Shown piece after piece: positions 1 through 12,200 of a stretch of 64,000 nucleotides of DNA. How positions within the stretch are numbered: position 1 is the stretch's first letter; each line of letters opens with the position of its first letter. Under the pieces are notes generated by a model, which was not told the origin of the DNA, did not search any database, and worked only from the letters and a program-made list of their open reading frames with translations. The stretch comes from Lingula anatina (Eukaryota; Brachiopoda; Lingulata; Lingulida; Lingulidae), in contig NW_019775069.1 in the NCBI RefSeq assembly GCF_001039355.2, positions 62,001-126,000 of the forward strand, written 5' to 3'. The translations under genes were made by a program, and so were the position numbers.

Positions 1-1476
1 ATAAATATAAATATAAATAATAACAGTAATAGTCTGAACAATGTTTTCTTCAAATGAACTTTTATTTTGTAGTCAAGGAAGACAAAACAGTAAATTGCAT
101 CTGTAAACAATTTTAAAATACAATAATTACACATAATTAAACATATATATATAACATTTGGTAGTTCAATATATTATGCATATACTGCTCTGATATTGTG
201 AATTAATAATTATGACATAAAAACATTTAATGACATTGCAACACGCCGTAATATGTGATATAAAGTTTAATGATACAATATATATATTAATTATCTACAG
301 TTAAAAGGGAAAATATGCAGATAACTAATTACGGTGGACATTTAATATTACCAACAGGGCTAACAACCATTTCGTGAAAAAAAAATTGTAGTTTGAACTT
401 ATCCAACCAACTTTTAAATAGGCCCAAATACGTGGGTCTCAAATATAAACTTTTCAAATATAACATCAATTTTGTGTAAAAGTAAAGGAATGTTTTTGTT
501 GGACCCAACGATAATTTACATTTCACAACCAACATTTGAAAAAAAAAATCATTAAATTTTACTGCAATTTGTAGTAAAAGAGAAAATGCAGAGTAAACCA
601 TTTTACTTGTCAAGTTGAAGTGTACCACTACTGGTTTTATACTGACTTCACTTCCCCCTACTTGAAATTAACTTGAGTCAACTGACATTACATCAATTAA
701 CATCTTCATAAAAATGTAATAAATTATACATTATACTAAACGTATACCTATACATAAAACAAATACCTGATTGTCACAAACTAACTATAAGGGTAAGGGT
801 TCCTTATTTATGACCTACATTTCACCAAATTAGGAAAATGTCTCTCCCAGATTTTGTATGCTAAATTATTTCTACAAAGTTTGTAATTTTTACTGATCTA
901 GGTCACTTGGCCCCCATGTTATTTTAGTAAGGCACTGGTATGGTCCTTACATCTGGAATGGATTCAATATGATCACAATTCCAATGAATTAAACTGGAGA
1001 GGAATGTTGATATATATAATATCATAAATGGTAATACATTCTTGATACTGTTAAGACCTTTATCCTTTCTATCAGGCTTTACTTAAGGTCTGTGTCCTTA
1101 AATCTTACATCTATATTTCAGAATGTCTCATTTGAAAAAATGAGGTTTATTGGACTTTTTTTCATAGACTTGATATACTAACAGACCTATCTCTCCGATA
1201 TCAGAGTTATTTCAAGGGTATTGAAGCTTACTTAACCATGTCTTTAATTTCCCAGACAAGCTCAATATAAATAGACCTCCTTTCTCTTCTTTTTCTGCCC
1301 TTTGTCTGGTTAAAGATTTCTTTTTCTGCTGGGCTATAATACACCACTGTTTCTAATGTTTTTAATTTTATCTTAGTCCCACTTTCCAAGGCTTGTGTCT
1401 AATGGAATTCCTCTTATACCTGATACAGGTATGTGTTCACGTTGTCTCTTTTTGAAGTTCAAATACCAAACATAAG
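1..1476. other. 3' region downstream of the fusion gene, no gene seen
   Basis: AT-rich sequence. TTTATT at 61-66 and 1144-1149 would read as AATAAA on the minus strand and are candidate poly(A) signals for the gene ending at 1728. No coding exon is recognisable. Confidence 0.4.
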
Positions 1477-1791
1477 ACATTTCCTGGTGATATGGCTCCG
1501 TCTGATAGGTCAACCGCCACCTCTTGAAGGCCTGTGCTCCAACTCTTTATCTGTCTGGTAATACAGATATCTAATAAGTCTATGGCCACTTCTTAGAGGC
1601 TTGTGTCCCCTAGCTCTTCCACTCCTGTCTGGTGATACAGATATCTAGTTAGCCTATGTCCACTTCTTAAATGTCCACGTCCCTTGGATCTTCTACTCCT
1701 GTCTGGTAATACAGATATCCAGTTAATCTACGTCCACTTCTTAAAGGCCTGTGTACCCTGGCTCTTCCACTCCTGTCTGGTGATACAAGTC
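1477..1791 (-). repeat. 74-bp tandem repeat spanning the end of the actin-fold CDS
   Basis: The motif CTGTCTGGT(A/G)ATACA recurs at 1551, 1625, 1699 and 1773, an exact 74-bp period. A decayed copy lies near 1477. The unit at 1699-1772 carries the last 14 codons and the stop of the fusion gene. The others are downstream copies in its 3' region, each drifted and with stops. Confidence 0.85.
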
Positions 1792-4725
1792 TGTTCAAAC
1801 ACCCCCAGGTTCCCCAGGGTGCTGGCGCCAATGTAGGCAGCATGGTACCTCTGGGGGGAGGCATGTACCTGGAGAAATAGGGACAGGCAGGTGGGATAAT
1901 GGTAGATCTGTTACTATCATTTTACTTCAGGTATAAATGATTCACAAACACAGACACACGCACAAAATAAATAAAAATAAAATAAAGAACTTTAAATAGT
2001 ATTAAGTAGGATATGAGTGACTACACAAGTATCAAAATGATGGATTTCAAAATCTATTCAAGTGCATCACTACACAACATAGCTATGAGCCATGATGAGC
2101 ACAATTGTGCTAGGTGTGACATCTCAGTCATTGTGTTAGGTGTGACATATTTACCTGCACCACAATGGAAGAAGGCACCAGTTTGGAGAGTTCAATTTGT
2201 AATCTTTCAGCAAAGCCAGGCAGCATTGTGACTCCTCCACTTAAATAGATGTGTCTGGAATGATTCCACAAGAACCTGTGTCATATATTTGTGTAATCAC
2301 TTAATTACCAGTAAAAAGAAGAAGTTCAAACTAGTCTACAGCTAACTGGTATAACTAACCACTGTGGCTAAAATTACTGCTGCAAAGAGACAGGATAAGC
2401 TTCCAATCCTCTGGTATTTTTCCTCTCACATCTCAGCATTACCTGTACATCTCTCTCCTGTGGTCCATGGGGCACGCCTGCACTGCCTTGTGAACCAGTT
2501 TGGGCACCGTGGGGTTGTCCATCCCCCACAGTTCTGTGTTCATCAAACCCTCCGGACTGATAAACCGCCCCGCCTCCAGGTCAACCTTCTCACAGGTGCC
2601 CTGAGGTACGTCGAAGTTGGTGAGATTCAGTGCCTTTCTGAACTCGGCTGGGTTTTTACTGCACTCCACCAGCTCCTGGTTGTAATCTGTGGCTACATAG
2701 CAGATCTGGAACATACAGATGAAGTTTTATCAATTTAAGAACTCTTTCCAGTCACAGCACCACAGACATTAATGATACTTATTTTCTAAAACACATGCTT
2801 CATATATTCTGAATCAGACTCCTATTCATTTCCTCAATTTTTCAAAACTGTAATTTAATAAAATTCCATCTTGCTTAGGAAAATGCCTTAGAAGTGATTA
2901 ACAAAGACCCTACCAGCAGGAATGAGAACATATCACTACACCAGTAAATTCCTCTATCTTCCACCATAAACTATCAATACCCACCTGTTCCAGCACATAA
3001 CGGACTATCCATTTCTCTACCTCCGTAGAAAAGTGATACCTATTCTCTGTCAGTTTATGGTTGAGGTCGTCTGCCACCCTCTGACCGCCATATGCCTGCC
3101 GCGTGAGACCAGCATCAACGATGTAACCTGCAGAAAAAGTGAATTATTTTGATAATCTCATCATATTTATATTTTTGAAATTCTTTACAGTATGTTGTTT
3201 CTCCAGTAGGATCTTCACAAAATTAGTGCAGCGATGAGCTATTCAAATATCCTAGAATTATGTACATATTGTTTTAATACTTTTTAAATGAGTGCAGCGT
3301 TGAGCTATTTAAGTATTATATTAATATATCATTTATATATATAGGCCACACCAGAGTCCAATAAGGCCTTCACTCATTAATAAGGATCAAGTTAACACCA
3401 CAGTGTATATTTACACTGACCATCAATGATAGGCACAATGTCCATCCTCTCCCCAATGTCCACAATGACCCCTGAGGAGTTGCTGTACGAGTAGAGAGCC
3501 AGGATAGGCTGGGCCACCATACTGACCCCTATCACACTGTACTGGTCAATGAGGAGGGTCATCAGGTCCTCCTTCAGCTTGTTACTGTTCTGGGGGATAC
3601 TCATCATTACCTACGAGAAAATATGGAAATTAAATTTTCTTTATTTAAATAAATCTTAGGTCCTCCTTCAGGTTGTTATTGTTACTGTTGTGGGGGGTAC
3701 TCATCATCACCTGATGGAAAATATGGAAATAAACCAATTTACTAATTTAAATCAAAAAAGACTTTTCTCCATATCTTTAATCAGTTTATAATGATTGTTC
3801 TAATGAAAAACCAAAACAAAATGTTAAGAAATAGATTTTTGAAGAAAAAACAAATCAAAACACCCTTTTTGTGCAACAAATAAATTATAAGAGTGAATAA
3901 ATGAGAAAATTAATGAGAAAACAGAGAATACTTGTCTTCAAGAAACGACTGGACATTACTATATCTAGGAAATGATCTGAAGTTTCTTACCCAATGTTCT
4001 GCAGGATTTATTTGTAATTCCTGGAACACCTTCTCCAACACTCCAGGCAACAGCTCCAGGTCAAGAGTAAACTGGAGAACAGAAATTTTTAACAATATAA
4101 AAGACTAAGTCATGGTTCAATAATCTTTATATCTGAGAACTTCAGCAAAATAATTGTCTTCCTGAGGTGCTCCAACAATAAACACAAAAACATGCACACA
4201 CTGTAAAAATATTTGTATGCTTTTATAGGATGACTATAAATAAATAAATAAATAAATAAATAAATTAATAAATTAAGATCTCTTACCTTGTCCACTTTAA
4301 TGGAAGGCTTTATGGGATGCACCAGGGTAGACCTATCCCTGACATCAGGTTTGTAGGCATCAAAACCATAAAACTTCTGTCCTGTAGTCTTGTTGACAGC
4401 CACTACACAGGGGAAGAACACTTGAGGCAAAGAGGCTGGGAGAGAGAGAATATCAACATTGTTAACTTAAACAACAATGCATATCTTAAAGAAAACAAAT
4501 TTTAGTTGATTAATGGGCAACTATTGCCAATAAAATGTAAGCACAGAGAGTTTACAGCTCCATAATTTTTTTTCTTTGGTTTGGGGGGGGGAGTCTATGG
4601 GATATAAATACAGATCCTGACCACGTTTTTTTTTTCTTTTTGAAGATGACTTCTTTTGACTTACGTTCCTTTCCCAGTAGCCCAGCTCTCACTGAACAGC
4701 TGCCTAGATCCAGCACTATCACCTT
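1728..4725 (-). CDS. Actin-fold part of the fusion gene (8 exons)
   Basis: Exons 4725-4665, 4435-4287, 4071-3991, 3610-3421, 3127-2985, 2705-2443, 2254-2155 and 1868-1728 encode residues 858-1232. The fold can be followed from end to end against actin. Phosphate-1 loop is DLGSCSVRAG (actin DNGSGMCKAG). The hinge region is AQPILALYSYS (actin IQAVLSLYASG), keeping the Gln-137 position. Phosphate-2 loop is VDIGERMDIVPI (actin DSGDGVTHTVPI). The adenosine loop is LSGGVTMLPGFAERL (actin LSGGTTMYPGIADRM). The C-terminal region is YIGASTLGNLGVF then TRQEW (actin WIGGSILASLSTF, SKQEY). Adenine-side motifs are kept, whereas the phosphate-2 loop has lost its second glycine, so nucleotide hydrolysis may be weak or lost. 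The C-terminal tail, ending FKKWT, differs from actin's RKCF. This is an actin-related protein rather than a conventional actin. Confidence 0.9.
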
Positions 4726-7700
4726 CTGTGGATGAAAATATTTAGATGAATGTATCAATGAATGTCTTTAACATGAAGGTTAGAAATAAGGTGTACAATA
4801 GCTAGCTTCCTACATTGTAAACATGTTGAGATAACTGATTAATATCTTTAAACATCAAATTTTATGTAAAAATCTATCTGCTTCACTAAATCCAACAAAT
4901 ACATTTCTGCCAAAAAATAATTTAGTTGTTCTTAAAAGCAAAAAATGAAAGAAAGAAAGAAATATTATATGATATGCATATAAAATCCCCTATACGTATA
5001 CATACCCTTGTTTTATGTGGCGTTGGTTTAAGCACTGGGCGCACATACGTAGCCTCACTATGGTCTACAGTCTGTGACTCCAGCGCCACCTTCCAGTCAT
5101 TATATTCTCTGTCAGTGGGACAGCGTACCATGAGGTAGTGACCTCGCTGTGGGTGCAAAAATATTTGATTATTACTTAGTTCCAATAGTTATTGACTCAT
5201 ACCAACCATTAAGGTAATGTTTAAGTAATTTTACAAAACTACATAATAAATAAATAAATGATGAAAATAAATACATAAATAAAAATACGAAATTTGAAAT
5301 GACATCTAACATGTTTTGCAATACATCACAGACTTTTTTTATGGACAGGACTACACAGGAATGTCAAAAGGGTGAATCCATCATGCTGCTTGAAAAATGC
5401 ATCTTTATTGAAAGCGTAAGCAGCTAAATATCATCCACCATTGAAAAAAATTCATTTTTTTAAATACAGATCCTTACCCCGTCGTCAATCCCCAGTACCT
5501 TCCCTCCTATCTCATCCACAGTGCCCCCCATTAACTGGACAAACCCACTGGGACGGTCCTGTCTCTGGCTCTGGAAATATTATAGGATACAGGTACAATG
5601 TAGATTAATAGGATAATGTCATTGTGTTACTTAGCTGGGGCAGTTTATTTATCTTTCAATTTATGAATCGAGCACTATTTGTATACACACCAAAGCTTGT
5701 AAAAATGGCAAAACAGGGTGGCATCATGGAAGAATTAGTCCTGGCTAGACAGTATGTGCGTGACTGTGTGCCAATAAAAAAATATATATATATAAATTGA
5801 AAACAATAGAAGTCAAATAGTAGTTTGATGACATTGGCATATTCTCCAAATATTATACATCTACCTTTTGCAAGCAAGGTCTAAACAAAGCTGAAAGGTT
5901 CACATAAGACGCGTTAACTTAACAAATGTGATGGTACTATAATATAACACTCATTTAGACCCAGTGACCTAACGCTGGTGACGGTACTGCAATCTAACAC
6001 CCACATAAGACCCAGTGACCTAACGCTGGTGATGGTACATTCAAATCAAGTGGTAATGAAACTCTGTCTATGTAAAAACCTTGCATTTTCTTTTAATCAA
6101 AAGCTATTTTTCCAAACTTCTTTTAAAATATTTTTTTTTATTTTAAAAATGTGCTAAGCTATCAACTGTTTCAAAAGAAAAAAATCCTATAAAAAATTAC
6201 TTAAAATCTGGCAGAGCTGCTATAAGCTGGCACATCAAACCTTTTCTCTACTGTAACACATATAAGGCATATGTAGCTGCTATTATCACTCTTTAAGTTC
6301 CAAAACTGGCTTTAACTTAACAACTACACCTTTCCTTTCATAACTTGCTTAATTTCTATAAATATATTTGAAGTTTCATAAATATTGCACTGCTGTCTGC
6401 AATGGTATTCAGTGTTAACCAACATTAGGCCATAGGAATGGTATACTGGTAGCTCTAATAGAAACAAAATGTTTATGTACAAAGACATGATTTTGACAAC
6501 ATAATTTGTACAGGACAACAATAATATTGCATATGAATAAACAAATAATGACGGCCACAAAGAGTGTGAATTGTTAGTAGGTACTGGCCCTGTCCCTTCC
6601 TTCAAAAATTGTATCCACATTTAATTTAACAAAAGATCACCTCATGAGTGTTAAGGGTTTTGGGTCTCTACTGATACCAAGACATGTTATTGGGAAGTGG
6701 GTATTGCCAGAATAAGAATTTGAACCCCAACTGTCAGTGTTTGAATTTAACAGTAAGGAAAAAGACTGCCTTTCTCTGTGACTCAATGGGGCGTGTACTG
6801 CAAAAGGGTTTTTAATTTTAAAGGATAAAACAGCTACCCGGGTCAATTTGTCATGTTGATATAGAGATGTATTTTGGTTAGTAATAAACCTCGACCAGTT
6901 TACCAACTGTATACAACAGATACACCATGGATACGAGACCGAGTACTTCAAGACAAGCTTAGGCAATAAAAACACAAGGTACCAGGAGTGTTAGTATGTT
7001 ATTCTGAACCAGGGACCTCCAAATAGCTCCAAAATCCTGCATGAAATCAATGGCTGCAATGGCTGAACACATAGGCAACACAACATGTAGCCATGGCAAC
7101 ACAACATGTAGTCATGGCAACACATGAAACCATGACAACATTACCTACCTCCGTGTCCTAATTTGTAAAGAATGAAAGAAGTGTACTTTGAGTTAATGGT
7201 GAGTCTGTGCTGAGATTTTAAATAAAACTGTTAATTACTTAAACAAAAGAACTTTTTACTTCATCGCCTTTTCTAATGAAAAATGGCAGACATAAATAAT
7301 CTTATTCATACTGAAGTTTTCTTATTAAGAAGTATCTAAAATACATTAAGGCCTCGTTCACATGGAATGTCTATTTTCTAAAAATCTATTTTCTATTCGC
7401 GCTATCTTATGATCACGGTCTGTGCCCTGAATATCCCCCCGCGTAATTACTGGCAGCGCGAGCCAGTTACTTATAGTAACTTATAGTAACTGGCTCGCGC
7501 TGCCAGTAATTACGCCGCGGGATATTCAGGGCACAGACCGTGATCATAAGACATACCGCGAATAGAAAATAGAATTTAGAAAATAGACATTGCATGTGAA
7601 TGAAGCCTAAATCTACGATGCTAGTGGCATAATTTCAATAGAGGGTAATTCTGTTTCCTAATACAGGGTTATTTGTGCAAGCCCTCAATATAGTATTTAA

Positions 7701-9188
7701 GTGATGTTGTACCTTTAGAGAGTAATATAATGAGCAATATCCAACCCTGTTTTCTCTTTAATGTTTGTAAATGTCACTTCAGTCATATAGTTACCAATTT
7801 TTATACTTACGTCATAGTAGAACAAATTTCCTTCTTTGGCTCGGAAGTATCTTTTTTTCCATGTTTTAAGCAATGTAGCTTTTTTCTTTCCCATGGGTAA
7901 TTTCTCCATGTAACCTTCCATGGTGATGAACTTGGTGGCAAGGTCTTCATCCTCCTTGACACGAAATAAAAGTAGAAGTAAAATGGTGGTTAAGAGACTA
8001 CTTTCTGAATCTTAACAACTTGGTGATATATGTAATCGTTTTTACCTTGGCACTTTACACAAATCAGGAATAATTTACCTTGTAATTCCTTATCAATAAG
8101 ACTGTTCATGGTTCCAAGGAATTTACTTTACTATTTAGAGTGAAATCATTCACAGGTCTACAAACACCCATCGATGTGTGGTCCTGATATGTGGGCCGAA
8201 ACATACTTCCATTAATATTTTAGTTCCAAAGTAAGTGGTTACTATCACTCAAAGGTCTGTTAATACTTGTAATTGTTTATGTTGATAAAAATGTTTACAA
8301 GTTTGTTTACGAATTATTTCAGCTCATCTTAAATGAGAAAAATAAACAATAAATATCTGTCAGAAAAACAAATACCTGAGGTTCAAGTTTTATTCTATAT
8401 ATCTCCTTCATCAATTTCACCTACAAAAGATATAGAGAAAGAAAAACTTAAACATTTAAGTGACAATAGTATGATTATGGAAATGGAGTATGGAGGAACG
8501 TCTTCATTCCATTGTTTTTTTTTTGTTTTTTTTTCGTGTGACCAACTAAAATGATGTACAGAAAGGTCGCAATGCAGAGTTCACTACTTAAAATATATTC
8601 AGGAAGATATTAAATATCACCCAAAAACATAATAATGGAGATGCAAAGAACAAGCTAGGAAAATGGTCGACAACACTTTAATGAATGAAAAAAAGAAAAA
8701 AATATATAATAAGAAAATAGACAATAATAAATAAGTGATAAATCAAAAAGATAAATTGTGTGGTGAAAACTGCCATGATAGCAAGCAGACATGAGGGGCT
8801 GAACACCTGCCACCATGACCAATATATTTACACATCTATTTGGCTGACCTATTAGTACAGTATACTGACATTTAACTCTCCAAGGTGTGGCACCTTGGCA
8901 GGCGTCAAGCAGAAATACGCAGACATGCACTTTTGGCAGTGACGTTCAAGGATGTTAGAGCTTTTTTTTTTTTCTTAAAATGGATATCTACGTTAAAGTT
9001 AGAGACCCATATTTCTACATATGACAGCAATCTTTTATCCTCTTTCCTTTCCATAAGTAAAAACACAACAAATAAAAAATTAAATAAAAAGATTAACAAA
9101 GGACCCAGAAAAACACAAAAATATGGTTTGGCAGTTTAAGGGTAAACAACAGCTGTGCCAGGCAGCAATTTAGACATACAAAGGGGTC

Positions 9189-9260
<72 letters not shown>

Positions 9261-12200
9261 TATTTGCGGTGCCTGTGTGACAGAGTAGAAGCATGTGAAA
9301 AGATTAACAAAAGTCAAACAGAAAGACAGTCAGATTTAAAAAATCAAAATTCAATTGGCCACCAAGAGGAATAGAATTAGAGAATACAGGAACAGTGTAA
9401 GTTTAGTGGTAAATAAAAAAACCCAATCATTATGGTTATAAAAATTACAAAATATGCTTACAGGGTCCCAATTCTTCAAGGTCACCCTTGGCTGTACTAT
9501 TTCTTCCTCCTGGTCCACCTCACCATCTACCTCACCTCCTGAAGAGACACAAAATTCACTACTATCACATGACCATTCTGTAGTATCTCCTCCATACCTG
9601 GAAGAGCCGCTGAGGCTGCTATAACAAGTGGACGCACTCCCCCCAATGTGCCTTTTCTTAAGTGTGACATAGGGGGTGGCATATTTACTACTGGAATCAT
9701 CAGAATCTGGGTACTTTTGGGTACTCAGGGTGATTTTGCTCAGATACTGTGGCCCTGAACTCTCCTCTTCTCTACCATTTTGTTTTTTTCGCAGGGTGAT
9801 CAGACGAACCGCTTTTGATTTTCCGCCAGGCCCCAGAGTGCTGTGACTCCTGTGAACCCAATCGTTTCGTAAGAAAATATTGTTCTTGTTCAAACCACCA
9901 GTTGGGCTGGGAGCGTCCTCCACTTCGCCCTCCTCGCTGTCAGTGTCTGGCGGAATGTGGAGAGCAGCGATGCTTTTTGCCCTTTTACCAATGCTTCCAA
10001 AACTGCTTTTCCATCTTGTTGGCGGCGATGGCGGTACCAGTTTGAAGGTGCCCAAACCAGTGAAAAATTTCTCCACAGCTGGTGGGTTTAGACTAGAAGC
10101 AGAAATTGGTGATCTGGATCGACGTTTGTCTCTGGGCGAGGAGTTCTTCACATATCTCCCTGATAATGTTTTAGTGGACTGTGGCAAAGTGGTGTAGTTT
10201 TTGTCGTTCATGCTGGCGCTGCCACCTTGCGCCCCACTTTGCCAGTAAACGATCAGCTTACGACAGCTGCTCATTTTGAAGGAAATAAAACAGGGTTTAA
10301 TCCAAAAGCACTCTTGTTAGAAACATAGCTATTGTTGGCCTAGTGCATTTAACAACATAAATTCGATGAAATACAATTGTTCTTTTCTGAATGACAGTTC
10401 CCTAAACCGTCTACTTATTTTGCAGATGCTGGTTTAATATTGATGAAACTGGCACAGATTTTTCTTCAATCCACTCAATGTAAGTTGGTATAATAGTTCC
10501 ACAACCTGCATCTTTGTGCCTTGTGTCACATTAGTAATGAATGAGAAAACTTCAGTCAAAACATTACATATTGCCCAGAGATTACTGCGCTAAGATAAAA
10601 CACAAAATGCACGACACCTATGAAGCTGGTATTCCAGTTTCTTAGGGGTAAAACTGTCCACTAGACACATCTAGTTCTTCTCCATTGCTATTCACAGAGA
10701 CTGGTTTTTACCCAAAAAGTCATGTAGAAATAAGTCAGTTACTCCTTTTTAGGTAGTAATAACAAAAGTTCTGCATTTATGATTCGTCAGCAATAAGTCA
10801 ACTAGTTACTACAGCATCTATGGTATTGTATGCAGTTATTAATCCTCTTCTACAAAATCTAAAAAAGGTTGTGAAGTTGTTATGGATTCTGTACAAAATA
10901 TTACCAATTAGTTTGTATTCCTCGATTTTTTTACTGTACGGTCAATTTCAAAAGGTTCTGATAGAGATATTTCCAAGGAAACTGCAATCCACTCCAACAT
11001 TTAAACCCCTTCTGAGTTATGCACTGTTCCTAATCTTCAAACCTTCCTACTTGTTGACAGGATCAGACTTCATCCTTTAAGATACTGCATCCAACAGTAA
11101 CTGCACACACACACAGAGATCATCTGTATTCTAATAACTAAAGTAATGGCCCGTCACAGCTGCCGTCCTCAAGATCCTGACCTGGGAATGCTGGGAAGAT
11201 CCTCCATCTTGACAGCTGCTACAGCGGACTTGCGTCAAGGAGAGCTAAGAAAAGGCCCCAGCATGTCGTCACGGCAAGTGGCATGACATCGGCCACGCCA
11301 AGCTAATTATGGGACAGATCAGTTAATTGGATGAGAGCATGACCTGTTACTTTAATTTGAACACCAATTACATTTCTTCCACCTTTAAAAGGCATTAATA
11401 AGCAAATCATTTTTCCAGTATCAAAAACTGAAGATAACAGTTTACCCAAAAGAGTACTTCACATTATTATATAACTTTTCAGTGAAGAGAAAGAACAAAA
11501 CTGCCTACTTAATTCAAGCCAGCTTTTATCAATGACGTTACAATTCATTAAAGCCATGAAATCATCGCCAGGTGTTACACAAGATGTCACCATGATCAAT
11601 TCAAATTATAACAGTTCACAGGCAGTGACAACATGTTATAAGACATTGAGGTATGGGCCAGTTTATAGCTCATATAGATTTAAAACCAATTCAGTAAAAG
11701 AGTATACCACCCATCAAATGATATATTCATTCACCGGTATCATGTCATGAGAGATACTTGTATCAAAATTCAGATCCAACATTGAGACAAAAATGGTCTA
11801 GTATATTTAGGGCGTATTCCCAATAAAACTATTGTACTATGGCCTCATTTAGAAGAGTGGACTAACTAGTCCGAGTGTCAAATATAGCCAACCCACTTGC
11901 ATACTTCCCTATAGGATATCTATTCAGTGTCTAATAACGGATTAGACGGCAAGCTTTATAATGGGTCACCATATTTGACCCTCGGACTAGTTACTTCACT
12001 GTTCTGAATGCGGCCTGTGTAAACTGATCCAAATAAGTGCATTCAGCAAGAGTCCCCACAGTTTTCTTCCTAGTGTTGAGTAGAATACAGAAAAACTGGT
12101 ACACGAGAAACACCCCTGTAACAATAACAGTCACTTTTTTCTACTACTTTAAAATAATTTTAATTACCTAAGAAATTAACCAAACAAACCTTCAAATCAT

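Noticed and set aside
2364-2738. 124-residue plus-strand frame
   Set aside because: Antisense shadow of the actin-fold exon 2705-2443.
9093-9317. Frame rich in Ile-Tyr
   Set aside because: Translation of an (AT)n microsatellite.
9351-10274. The 307-residue frame as a separate single-exon gene
   Set aside because: It ends in a proper donor (GACCCT then gtaagc) whose phase continues into the PH exon, so it is an exon of the fusion gene.
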